Positions 1 through 7,527 of a stretch of DNA of 10,968 nt are shown piece after piece. Position numbers and translations under genes: made by a program. The notes beneath the pieces are model-generated. The model ran no database searches and was not told where the DNA came from. It saw only the letters and a program-made list of their open reading frames with translations. Within the stretch, counting starts at the first letter, position 1; every line of letters starts with the position of its first letter. Source of the DNA: JBHIBA01 sp046758845 (GTDB lineage Bacteria > UBA8248 > JACPRG01 > G963555815); NCBI GenBank assembly GCA_046758845.1, contig JBHIBA010000144.1, positions 1 to 10,968 on the forward strand, in the 5' to 3' direction.

Positions 1-1
1 C

Positions 2-772
2 GACGAGACGGAGCGCATTCTTGGCATCCCCGTCATGGCGACGGTGGACCATATGCGCAAGCTGACCAAGAAAACGGGCGAACTGGTTGTTCTGGAAAAG
101 GGATCGTCAGAATACGCGGTCAATTTCTTCAATACCCTTCGGACCAACCTCCTCTACTCTGCCCCGGCCGAGGAGCGACGGGTCCTCCTGGTCACAAGTT
201 CTACTCCGGAAGAAGGGAAAACCTTCCTTGCTTCAAACCTCGCTCTGGCCCTGGCAAATTTGGGGGAAGAGGTTCTCCTGATAGACGCTGACCTGAGACA
301 CCCCAGGGTGCACGATCTCTTTGGTCTGGATAAAGAGCCGGGGCTGACGGATTTCCTGGTGGGGAGGAATGCGCTAGAGGAAGTCCTTCACGCGACGGGC
401 AAGGATCATCTATCTCTCATTCCCGCGGGCCATCATTCTCCGAACCCGGTCGATTTGCTGAGCTCCGATCGGCTGCAGGGGCTGTTCGAGGAGCTTCAAG
501 GCCGGTTTCAGTACATCGTGGTGGATTCGCCTCCCGTCTTGAGCGTGGCGGACCCCCTGACGCTTGTGCCCGGGGTGAACGGGGTAATTGTCGTCACATG
601 GGCCGGGCGGACCCCTCGCCGGAATGTCATTCAGGCGTTTAGAAAGCTGAAGGAGGTGAGGGATAGCCGGGTGTTCTTCGGCCTGGTCATGAATCGGATC
701 GTCCATCGCCGAGGCAGTAGTTACTACTACTACCACCGGCGGTACAGATACTACTATTCCAAGAGTCAGTGA
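2..772 (+). CDS. Tyrosine autokinase / polysaccharide chain-length regulator (Wzc/CapB type), 5' partial
   Basis: This is the C-terminal cytoplasmic domain of a BY-kinase, the bacterial tyrosine autokinase that controls polymer length and export together with a Wzz-like transmembrane domain. The frame is open to the left edge and reads DETERILGIPVMATV just before the ATG at 35. In Wzc/GumC-type proteins that segment joins the Wzz part to the kinase, so the ATG at 35 is probably internal and the N-terminus lies outside the window. Counting from that ATG, the Walker A motif is TSSTPEEGKT (Lys62), Walker A' is LLIDADLRHP, and Walker B is IVVDSPPV. The tail carries a tyrosine cluster (SSYYYYHRRYRYYYS, eight Tyr), the usual autophosphorylation site. 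The oligomerisation segment reads NFFNTLRTN, keeping only the last Arg of the family EX2RX2R motif. The polymerase gene follows 42 bases downstream. Confidence 0.93.
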   Translation, partial: DETERILGIPVMATVDHMRKLTKKTGELVVLEKGSSEYAVNFFNTLRTNLLYSAPAEERRVLLVTSSTPEEGKTFLASNLALALANLGEEVLLIDADLRHPRVHDLFGLDKEPGLTDFLVGRNALEEVLHATGKDHLSLIPAGHHSPNPVDLLSSDRLQGLFEELQGRFQYIVVDSPPVLSVADPLTLVPGVNGVIVVTWAGRTPRRNVIQAFRKLKEVRDSRVFFGLVMNRIVHRRGSSYYYYHRRYRYYYSKSQ

Positions 773-814
773 ACTTCACGCTGGCAACCCGGAAGGAAAT
801 CCGGCGGGAGAGCA

Positions 815-3187
815 GTGCCCAGGGAAAGGGACGGGCTTGGCTCTGATCCCGATGGGCTAGGCCCTCGGCCGATTTTCGAGCCGAAGGCGGAGCGACTCCT
901 CAGAAACAGCACCGAGCTGGGTCTTCACCTCCTGATCGTCCTTTCCCCTGTCTTCTTCGGCGCAACCCCTGATTGGGCGTACCTGCCGGCTCGGGCGCTG
1001 GTTCTTCTCCTGACGGGACTGACAGTCCTCCGCCTTTGTACAAACCGGGCGGTCCGTCCGGTGTGGACGTGGTTAAGCCCCCCTGCGGTTCTTTTTCTCG
1101 GCTACGTCCTGTTCTCGCTGGTTCCCCTTCCCGGTTTTGTTCTGGAGGCTCTCTCGCCGGGGGCGTTTGCCCACTCTCAGGAGGTGGCGCGATGGAGGGC
1201 CGAGGTGGACAAATCCCTTCTCGCCCCTCTTCAGGAGCTGGTGGTCGGGGGGGCCCAGGGGACCGAGGTGGCTGCGGTCCCCTCGACCCTTTCCGTGGAC
1301 CCTTGGCGGACGCGACAGGCTCTCCTCAGCCTCCTTACCCCCCTTTTGGTCTTCTTTGTGGCGGCCAACTTGGGGGGCTCACGGCGCCAAACGAAGCGGT
1401 TTCTGGTGACCGTCGCCGGGACGGCCGGAGTTATCTCGGCCTATGGTCTGTTTCAGGTTTTCACGGGACGACCCTATGTCCTCTGGTCTATGGTTCCACA
1501 CGGTGGCCGCGTTCTGGGCGCCTTCATCAACCCAAACCACTTTGCCCTTTACCTGGAAATCGCCCTTCCTCTGACGCTGGTCCTTGTGGGGAGCTTCTTT
1601 TTGGCAGATGGCCCCGAGGAGGACACAGGCTGGAGGAGTGCCCTTTCGCGTTTCCGTCGGGGATGGGGCCCGGGCTTTGTCTTCGTGACCCTTTCTCTTG
1701 CCTTGAGTTTCTTGGCCTTGCTCTATACCCAGTCCCGGATGGGGTTGGCCAGCTTTTTGCTGGTTTCAATCGCTGGAACACCGTTCCTTGTGCGCAAGCG
1801 GCGGACCCTCGCATTGAGGTCGGTCGCCCTCTTGTTCCTGGGTTCTTTCCTGGTGGCAAAGGTCTGGGTGGGGATCGATCAACCCCTTCGCCGATTGGTG
1901 ACTCTCACTTACGGGGTGGAGAGAGGCCGCCTGCAGGTGTGGGTGGATTCCCGGGATTTCAGACGGGATTTTTTCCTGACGGGAAGCGGTCTCGGCTCCT
2001 TCGAGGTGATGTACCCTAAATATCAGACCATTCAAACGCACCTGAAGTTCGACCACGCGCACAATGATTTCCTCGAAGTGTGGACCGAAACGGGCGTGAT
2101 CGGATTTGGGCTGGTGTTGTTGGGAATCGGGGCGGTCGGCTGGGAGATGATTCGGCTGCGGAGCCGGCGGCAAGAGCCGTTCGTCCTGCTCTTCAGTGGG
2201 GCTGCCATGATTGGCATTGGGAGCGTCCTTCTTCACAGTCTCGGAGACTTCGGTCTCAGGATTCCGGCCAATGCCTACCTCTTTGCCCTCACAGGAGGCT
2301 TGACGGTGGCGGCCTTAAACCGCTCGCGGCGGGGACCAAGGGACGCCGCGCGAAGAGAGGGGTCCTCGCGGAAGTGGCCCTGCCCTGTTGCCGCTGTGCT
2401 CGTGGGCGCATTGCTGGCCGGGATAGCTTTGGATACGGCCTTGGGGTTCGGTGCGTCGCTCCGGTTCCGATCGGCCGAGCGGGGGGGACTGGGGAGGGGT
2501 CTTGGAATCGGGGAACGCCGGGCCCTTCTTCGGGGGGTGGCGTCGCTTCGGCCGAGAGAAGAGGGCTATCTGTTAGCCCTCGTTTCGGCAGAGGAGCTTC
2601 GGATGCGGCTGGACTTGATGCGGGAGCCAGAGGATGGGCTCCGGTCGGCCCTCCGGGCCTTGGAGCTCGTGGGTCGGGCGCAGATTCTCCACCCCGCGTC
2701 CGGGAACTTCGTCTTTGGAGAGGGTTTGATTCTGAGCCACCTGGATCGGTGGATGTCGAGGCAGAGGGGGCGGGGGCGATCCTTGTTCCGTCTCCCGGCC
2801 GCCCCCGCAGCAGAGAGGCGGGAGAGGCAGGTGCAGATGCTCGGCAAACTTAGGCCGCAGGTAGCTCGGCTCGCCTGGGAGGCCTTCCTCAGGGCGGTGA
2901 GCTGGGAGCCGACCCGCCTTGCCTTTCACTACGCGTTGGGCCTGTACGGAGCCTTTCGCTGGGAAGGGCTGGGCGTGGCTGCGCGCCAGCAAACGAGGGC
3001 GTCTATTGCGGAAGCGGCGGGGTTGGCAGCCTGTGGGGACAGGAGGAGATTGCAGGTTCTCCGAATGATGGCTCGTCGATTGAACGACAAGGAACTGGAG
3101 GAGAAAGTCCGGCGGGCCCGTTGTGTTCCATTCAGGCCAGCCCCGTGGACGGAGGCTTCTGTTCGCCGAGAGGCGGGCAGGCGCTAG
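815..3187 (+). CDS. O-antigen ligase/polymerase (Wzy/WaaL, Wzy_C family) membrane protein with long C-terminal tail
   Basis: This is a 790-residue inner-membrane protein expected to polymerise or ligate lipid-linked glycan repeat units on the periplasmic side. The first half is strongly hydrophobic with about ten or more predicted membrane segments. It carries the family signatures INPNHFALYLEI (about residue 238), TQSRMGLASFLL (about 305), GSGLGSFEVMYPKYQ (about 389) and FDHAHNDFLEVWTETG (about 412). The His-rich last motif is typical of the large periplasmic loop of Wzy_C proteins. A last hydrophobic segment (about 525-550) precedes some 240 residues of soluble, Arg- and Leu-rich helical sequence. 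Some large relatives have TPR-like repeats in this place, but I see no clean repeat here. The GTG at 815 is the only in-frame start after the preceding stop, with GGGAG four bases upstream. Sequence alone does not decide polymerase versus ligase. Confidence 0.9.
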   Translation: MPRERDGLGSDPDGLGPRPIFEPKAERLLRNSTELGLHLLIVLSPVFFGATPDWAYLPARALVLLLTGLTVLRLCTNRAVRPVWTWLSPPAVLFLGYVLFSLVPLPGFVLEALSPGAFAHSQEVARWRAEVDKSLLAPLQELVVGGAQGTEVAAVPSTLSVDPWRTRQALLSLLTPLLVFFVAANLGGSRRQTKRFLVTVAGTAGVISAYGLFQVFTGRPYVLWSMVPHGGRVLGAFINPNHFALYLEIALPLTLVLVGSFFLADGPEEDTGWRSALSRFRRGWGPGFVFVTLSLALSFLALLYTQSRMGLASFLLVSIAGTPFLVRKRRTLALRSVALLFLGSFLVAKVWVGIDQPLRRLVTLTYGVERGRLQVWVDSRDFRRDFFLTGSGLGSFEVMYPKYQTIQTHLKFDHAHNDFLEVWTETGVIGFGLVLLGIGAVGWEMIRLRSRRQEPFVLLFSGAAMIGIGSVLLHSLGDFGLRIPANAYLFALTGGLTVAALNRSRRGPRDAARREGSSRKWPCPVAAVLVGALLAGIALDTALGFGASLRFRSAERGGLGRGLGIGERRALLRGVASLRPREEGYLLALVSAEELRMRLDLMREPEDGLRSALRALELVGRAQILHPASGNFVFGEGLILSHLDRWMSRQRGRGRSLFRLPAAPAAERRERQVQMLGKLRPQVARLAWEAFLRAVSWEPTRLAFHYALGLYGAFRWEGLGVAARQQTRASIAEAAGLAACGDRRRLQVLRMMARRLNDKELEEKVRRARCVPFRPAPWTEASVRREAGRR

Positions 3188-3197
3188 CGCCCCCGCC
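3172..3197 (+). other. GC-rich hairpin over the stop codon of the polymerase gene
   Basis: GGCGGG, a CA bulge, then the perfect palindrome GGCGCTAGCGCC, then CCCGCC form a 12-pair inverted repeat with one two-base bulge. The TAG stop codon of the upstream gene lies inside it (3185-3187). No T-run follows directly, so it is not a canonical Rho-independent terminator. It could slow RNA decay or help end transcription. The rest of the gap to 3373 holds no promoter I would defend. One open frame crosses the gap (to 3377), but its product resembles nothing I know. Confidence 0.4.
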
Positions 3198-3373
3198 CCC
3201 AGCGCTCCAAAAGTTCTGAGATTATTTTCCTGCGCGGATGAGTTGCTCCCCTTGGTCGATCCGTCCATCCGGGTTCCCGCCGACCTTGGTTTTCATGTTG
3301 TGCTGTCGCGCTTTGGACTGACCGTGCTGGGGCCTCGAGAGGGGAAAGGGCTTCTCCTTCGACCCCAGATGAG

Positions 3374-4633
3374 GTGATGTCTAATTTGTCCGCGACCAGA
3401 AGGGCGATGGAAGATGTGATTGTTGTCGGGGCTGGCCCCGCGGGGAGTTCTGTGGCGTTCGTCTTGGGGAAGCATGGCCATCGTGTCACGGTTCTGGAGG
3501 AACACCCGAGAATTGGTGAGCCGGAGAACTGCGCCGGCCTGATCGGGGCTAGAGTCTTCTCTTCCTACAATCTCCCGCGACAGACGGTACTGCGGGAATT
3601 TTCCTCGGCTTCCTTCTACGCTCCGAGGGGGGAGAAAGCGGAGGTCCAGTTCGACCGGCCTATGGCCTATGTGGTTCAGCGGGGCGAGTTTGACCGGGCG
3701 TTAGCCAAAAGGGCCCAGTCGGTCGGAGCGAGCTACCTGCCGGGGATGCGCTGCACGGACATCTCTATTCGTCCGAACAGGGTGGAACTGACGGTGAAGC
3801 CCGCGAAGGGGTCTTCCAGAGAACGGTTTTCGCTCTCTGCGAGGGCCGTGGTTCTCGCAACGGGAATTCGCTCTGGCCTTCAGAAAGTTGCGGGCCTTTC
3901 GCCGCCCACTCGCTACATGGAAGCAGCCCACACGGTGGTCCAGATGCGCGATGTGGAGGAAATTGAGGTCTTCCTGGGAAGGGAGTGGGCCCCCGGTTAC
4001 TTCGCTTGGGCCCTCCCCTTGGATGGTAAGTATGTTCGCCTCGGTGTCTGTTCTGAGCGATATCCAGTGCAGTTCCTGAAGCGGCTCTTCTCCCATCCGA
4101 TGATCTCCCGGCGTCTGGTTTCCAACAGCCAGCCCATTCTTGCCAAGATTATCCCCGTCGCTCCGGTGGCGAAGTCGTACGCCTCGCGCCTTCTGCTGGT
4201 GGGAGACGCTGGGGGCCAGGTGAAGCCCACTACCGGAGGCGGGATTGGCTCTAGCATCATCTGCGGCCACATCGCCGGGGAAAGCCTGTCCCAGGCGCTG
4301 GCGGAAGACGACCTCAGCGAAGTTTCCCTGAGTCGGTACGAGACGGCCTGGTGCCGAGAATTGATGAGCGAGTTCCAGACCGCGAGCGCCTACCGGACGC
4401 GCTTCGCCGTTCTCTCAGACCGGAGTTTGGACGGCTTAGTGAAGTTGCTTCGGAGGAAAGAGGTGAGAAAAATCATCCGGGCATATGGAGACTTCGACAG
4501 ACACGGCATGCTCTTGCGGAGCCTCGCGAAGGTCGGAGAGATTTCTTCCCTTATCGGGCTTCGATTTGGGTTGAACACTGCGAGCGAAGGCGGAATTCGG
4601 CGTGTCGAGGAACGCGGGTCGCGCGACGCATGA
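3374..4633 (+). CDS. FAD-dependent oxidoreductase of the geranylgeranyl-reductase family
   Basis: This is a flavoprotein of the family that reduces isoprenoid double bonds (archaeal and plant geranylgeranyl reductases, mycobacterial MenJ) and also includes related oxidoreductases. Visible motifs in order are the FAD-binding DVIVVGAGPAGSSVA near the N-terminus, ENCAGLIGARVF (the conserved Cys-Gly region), QRGEFDRALAKRAQSVGA, the ATG-type motif VVLATGIRSG, and the hallmark GDAGGQVKPTTGGGIGSS (about residues 276-293). About 130 residues follow, as usual, giving 408-419 residues in all. Starts possible are GTG 3374, ATG 3377 and ATG 3407. The last puts the Rossmann motif right at the N-terminus, as in relatives, and has AGAAGGG just upstream, so it may be the true one. 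No membrane segment is seen. A lipid-carrier or quinone substrate is inference; the family call is firm. Confidence 0.88.
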   Translation: MMSNLSATRRAMEDVIVVGAGPAGSSVAFVLGKHGHRVTVLEEHPRIGEPENCAGLIGARVFSSYNLPRQTVLREFSSASFYAPRGEKAEVQFDRPMAYVVQRGEFDRALAKRAQSVGASYLPGMRCTDISIRPNRVELTVKPAKGSSRERFSLSARAVVLATGIRSGLQKVAGLSPPTRYMEAAHTVVQMRDVEEIEVFLGREWAPGYFAWALPLDGKYVRLGVCSERYPVQFLKRLFSHPMISRRLVSNSQPILAKIIPVAPVAKSYASRLLLVGDAGGQVKPTTGGGIGSSIICGHIAGESLSQALAEDDLSEVSLSRYETAWCRELMSEFQTASAYRTRFAVLSDRSLDGLVKLLRRKEVRKIIRAYGDFDRHGMLLRSLAKVGEISSLIGLRFGLNTASEGGIRRVEERGSRDA

Positions 4634-4804
4634 TAAGGACCTCATTCTCTCCCAGGGAGTCGAGCGTCCAGATGGCGGGCACATCGAGCGGCGATTTTTC
4701 TGGGTTGGCGGTGAGTTGTTCGTGATGCCATGCGGGGGGGGTACTGCGGATCTCAACATCCCGTCCGAGCTTCCGGCCCAAGAAGGGGAGGGGCCTAACC
4801 GGTC
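4634..4804 (+). other. Intergenic gap with a G8 run and a Shine-Dalgarno-like site before asnB
   Basis: No recognisable gene lies here. A GTG-started frame of 75 codons (4602-4829) crosses the gap and overlaps both neighbours, but its product matches no family I know. A run of eight G lies at 4734-4741. AAGGGGAGGGG at 4783-4793 ends eleven bases before the asnB GTG and is the likely ribosome-binding site, with rather long spacing. I see no confident -35/-10 pair. Confidence 0.45.
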
Positions 4805-6732
4805 GTGTGCGGAATTGCTGGTGTCATAACGAGGGAAGGGTTTCCCGAGCTGCGGGAAGCTCTTCTGAGAATGGTTCGCGCCCAAACTCATCGAGGCCCG
4901 GACGATGAGGGGATTAAAGTGTTTGGTGCGAGGGGTGAGGTCTTAGGAAAAGACGGGCCACGCGCGGAAGGTCCTCACGTTGCTCTGGGCAGCCGCCGCC
5001 TTGCGATTATTGATCTTTCTTCATCAGGGCATCAGCCCATGACGAACGAAGATGGCACCCTCTGGATTGTGTACAATGGCGAGATTTACAACTTCATGGA
5101 GCTTCGCCAGGATCTCCTGTCCAAGGGACACAAGTTCCGGTCGAACACAGACACGGAAGTGATCCTGCATCTCTACGAGCAGTATGGAGAAGGCTGCCTG
5201 AAATACTTGAGGGGGATGTTTGCTTTTGGCATGTGGGACAAAAGAAACCGGTGTCTTTTCATTGCCAGGGATCGCCTTGGCAAGAAGCCACTTTACTACA
5301 GTTGGGATGGAAAAAGGTTTTTATTTGCCTCGGAAATCAAAGCTCTGCTCGCTTCGGATCTGGTGGAGAGGCGGTTGAACCCCGCCGCTGTCGTTGCGTA
5401 TCTTACCTTTGGGTCGGTTCCTGTACCCGTTACAATAATTAAGGGAATCGAGGCCCTCCTTCCCGGATGCTACCTGAAGTATCAAGTCGGAAGAGTTGAG
5501 CTGAAGCGGTACTGGCATATCCCATTCAGTGAGAACCCGGACCTGAGCGAAGCAGAGACCATAGAGACGCTGCGCGGCTTACTCGAAGAGGCGGTGCGGC
5601 TCCGCCTTGTTTCCGACGTCCCCATCGGGGCATTTCTATCCGGGGGGATTGATTCGAGCGTCATTGTGGCCTTGATGCGAAAAATCACAGGAGGCTCGAT
5701 TCGAACATTTTCCATGACTTTCAGGGAGCAGGAGTTCAGCGAGGCGTGCTTTGCCGAGCAGGTAGCTAGAAAGTTTGGGACCGAACATACGGAGTATGTG
5801 GTGACGGCCGAGGAGGTACGAAACGAACTCGAGAAGATCGTTTGGGCCATGGACCAGCCGACGGTCGACGGGGTGAACACTTATTTTGTTTCGAAGGTCG
5901 CGCGGCAGTCGGGGACGGTTGTAGCCCTATCGGGGCTTGGGGGAGACGAGCTCTTCGGGGGATATTCCTCCTTTCTGCTTGTTCCGAGGCTGTGTCGCGT
6001 GTCGCGCCTCGTCCGGGCGATCCCCGGGGGACGCCGAGCTTTGGAAAGAGTTTTAGGAAGGCCGGGACAAACGAGAAATCCCGCAAACTGAAGGCCCTCA
6101 TCCGCTCCCGTCCCTCCCCGGAGATGGGGTACTTGACGGTCAGGAGCCTTTTTTTAAACGGAGATCTGAAAAGCCTCCTCCCCCATTACTACGAGGAGGA
6201 GGCATGTTTATTTGACCCATTAGAGTATCTGCGCAATGTGACTCTCGGCATGGCCTCTCCTGTCGGGAATGCTGTTTCCCTGATGGAACTCAGGGTCTAT
6301 ATGCACAATCAACTCCTCCGGGACACCGACGTCATGAGTATGGCTCACTCTTTGGAGGTGAGAACGCCTTTGCTCGACCACCGGTTGGTTGAGTTTCTGG
6401 GCAGTGTACCTACTAGGTATAAATTCATGGGCAGGTCGAAGAGTCTTCTTCTGAAGGCATCTGGGGACACACTCCCGGAGACGGTCAATAGTCGATCCAA
6501 GATGGGGTTCACATTCCCCTTCGAGAGATGGTTGAAAGGCGAGTGGAGGGCAACCGTGGAAGACATTTTGCAAATGGAAGGTGACGAACCTGTCAATCGA
6601 AACGCGGCGGCGGCCCATTGGCAGGGTTTTCTCAGGGGGCAGGTCCATTGGTCTAGGATATGGGCTTTGGCCGTGTTGCGATTGTGGGCCGACCGAAATA
6701 TCCATCAAGGGCTGCCGACGCCTTCAACGTGA
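4805..6732 (+). pseudogene. asnB: Glutamine-hydrolysing asparagine synthetase-type amidotransferase, interrupted by a -1 frameshift
   Basis: AsnB-family enzymes take ammonia from glutamine and transfer it to an ATP-activated carboxylate. In glycan loci they are thought to amidate sugar acids or related groups. The GTG at 4805 gives M-C-G-I-A-G, with Cys2 the glutaminase nucleophile. HRGPDDEG, RRLAIIDLS, YNGEIYNF and RDRLGKKPLYY complete the N-terminal Ntn domain. The synthetase domain has the ATP loop FLSGGIDSSVIV (about residue 278) and GLGGDELFGGY (about 380). This frame ends at TGA 6089-6091. The rest continues in the -1 frame from about 6067: NEKSRKLKALIRS, VMSMAHSLEVRTPLLDHRL and KMGFTFPFERWLKGE, to TGA 6730-6732. 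Joined, they give about 642 residues, normal for the family. XrtA/PEP-CTERM-associated exopolysaccharide loci carry such amidotransferases, but no exosortase is in view. Either a true pseudogene, a sequencing indel or recoding could explain the break. Confidence 0.88.
6045..6091 (+). other. Frameshift zone in asnB (frame 2 to frame 1, equivalent to one lost base)
   Basis: Upstream the protein reads RRALERVLGR in the start frame; downstream the family sequence resumes as NEKSRKLKAL in the -1 frame. The switch therefore falls roughly between 6050 and 6078, in TTTTAGGAAGGCCGGGACAA. One extra base in that stretch would restore a continuous protein. No classical X XXY YYZ slippery heptamer in the right phase is visible there. 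Confidence 0.75.
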
Positions 6733-6762
6733 GCAAGGACGAGATCTACTTATGGGCAAAGG

Positions 6763-7527
6763 ATGAGATGTGCCGGGATGCTGAACTATCGTCAGCGGTT
6801 ATATAAGCATTACATTACCACGCATTTCTCTTCGATTCGCGATACCTCGATCGAAGCGTGTGAGAGGCACCGGCGTTTTTTTCGGGCTTACTTTGGGCCC
6901 TTCCTCCCCGCAGACAAGAATGCGGCGATTCTCGATATAGGGTGTGGATTCGGCTCTTTTCTCTACTTTCTCAAGAAGGAAGGCTACCGAGATGTGTTCG
7001 GCGTAGATATCAGTCCAGAACAAGTGGAAGTGGCCAGAGGGCTGGGGATAAACAACGCCCATTGCGAAGACCTAGAGGTATTTTTGCAGAAGCACACTGG
7101 AGAGTTCGATTGTATCGCGGCACTCGACGTCATTGAGCATATTGGAAAGGAAGAGCTCTTCCCGATCTTGGATGCCGTGCAGCAGGCCCTGAAGCCGGGT
7201 GGGATTTTCATCATGCAGGCGCCCAACGGAGCGAGCCCCCTCTGCGGCGCCATACGGTATGCCGATTTTACCCACGAGCTTGCGTTCACGAAAGAAAGTG
7301 TCGGCCAGGTCTTGCGGGTTGCAGGGTTCGCCGACATTCGGGTTTATCCGACAGGCCCCGTGGTCCATGGTCTGTTGAGCGCGTGTCGCTGGGTGTTATG
7401 GCAGGGGATCCAGATTCTTCTCCGACTGTACCTTGCTGCGGAAGCGGGTGTTTTCGGAGGGTATGTTCTGACCCAGAACCTAATCGCCGTGGCGCGGAAA
7501 CCGGGATCAATGGGGGCTTCTCCGTGA
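6763..7527 (+). CDS. Class I SAM-dependent methyltransferase
   Basis: This is a 249-254 residue soluble methyltransferase, probably acting on a sugar or lipid-linked glycan given its setting. Motif I is ILDIGCGFGSFLYF (SAM-binding glycine loop), followed by the acidic ribose-binding region FGVDIS, the post-motif AALDVIEHIG, and LKPGGIFIMQAPNG. The later segment DFTHELAFTKESVGQVLRVAGF is common in methyltransferase-11/12 type proteins of LPS and capsule loci. A hydrophobic helix near the C-terminus (LWQGIQILLRLYL) might touch the membrane. The gene starts 30 bases after asnB. ATG 6763 and ATG 6778 (MLNYRQRL) are both possible; neither has a good ribosome-binding site. The stop TGA overlaps the GTG of the next gene. 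The acceptor atom and substrate cannot be read from the sequence. Confidence 0.87.
   Translation: MRCAGMLNYRQRLYKHYITTHFSSIRDTSIEACERHRRFFRAYFGPFLPADKNAAILDIGCGFGSFLYFLKKEGYRDVFGVDISPEQVEVARGLGINNAHCEDLEVFLQKHTGEFDCIAALDVIEHIGKEELFPILDAVQQALKPGGIFIMQAPNGASPLCGAIRYADFTHELAFTKESVGQVLRVAGFADIRVYPTGPVVHGLLSACRWVLWQGIQILLRLYLAAEAGVFGGYVLTQNLIAVARKPGSMGASP

Noticed and set aside
973..2019. Long 348-codon open frame inside the polymerase gene
   Set aside because: The product is Gly/Pro/Ser/Arg-rich with no motif, and it is an out-of-phase shadow of a GC-rich gene with clear Wzy_C motifs.
3123..3377. 84-codon frame crossing the gap before the FAD reductase
   Set aside because: It overlaps the polymerase 3' end, has no ribosome-binding site or recognisable similarity, and can be explained by GC-rich open-frame chance.
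4775..4795. Possible hairpin GGCCC/GGGCC placing the asnB ribosome-binding site in its loop
   Set aside because: The stem has only five pairs, with an 11-base loop; too weak to claim a translational switch.
4602..4829. 75-codon GTG-started frame between the reductase and asnB
   Set aside because: It overlaps both neighbours, and I recognise no domain in the product.
6045..6091. Programmed -1 ribosomal frameshift in asnB
   Set aside because: No in-phase X XXY YYZ heptamer; A-GTT-TTA and A-AAC-TGA would each need mismatched re-pairing, and I see no obvious downstream stimulatory structure. Kept only as an alternative.
7383..7523. Upstream extension of the first GT4 glycosyltransferase
   Set aside because: It lies entirely within the methyltransferase gene, its residues do not resemble a GT N-terminus, and the GTG at 7524 has a good ribosome-binding site.
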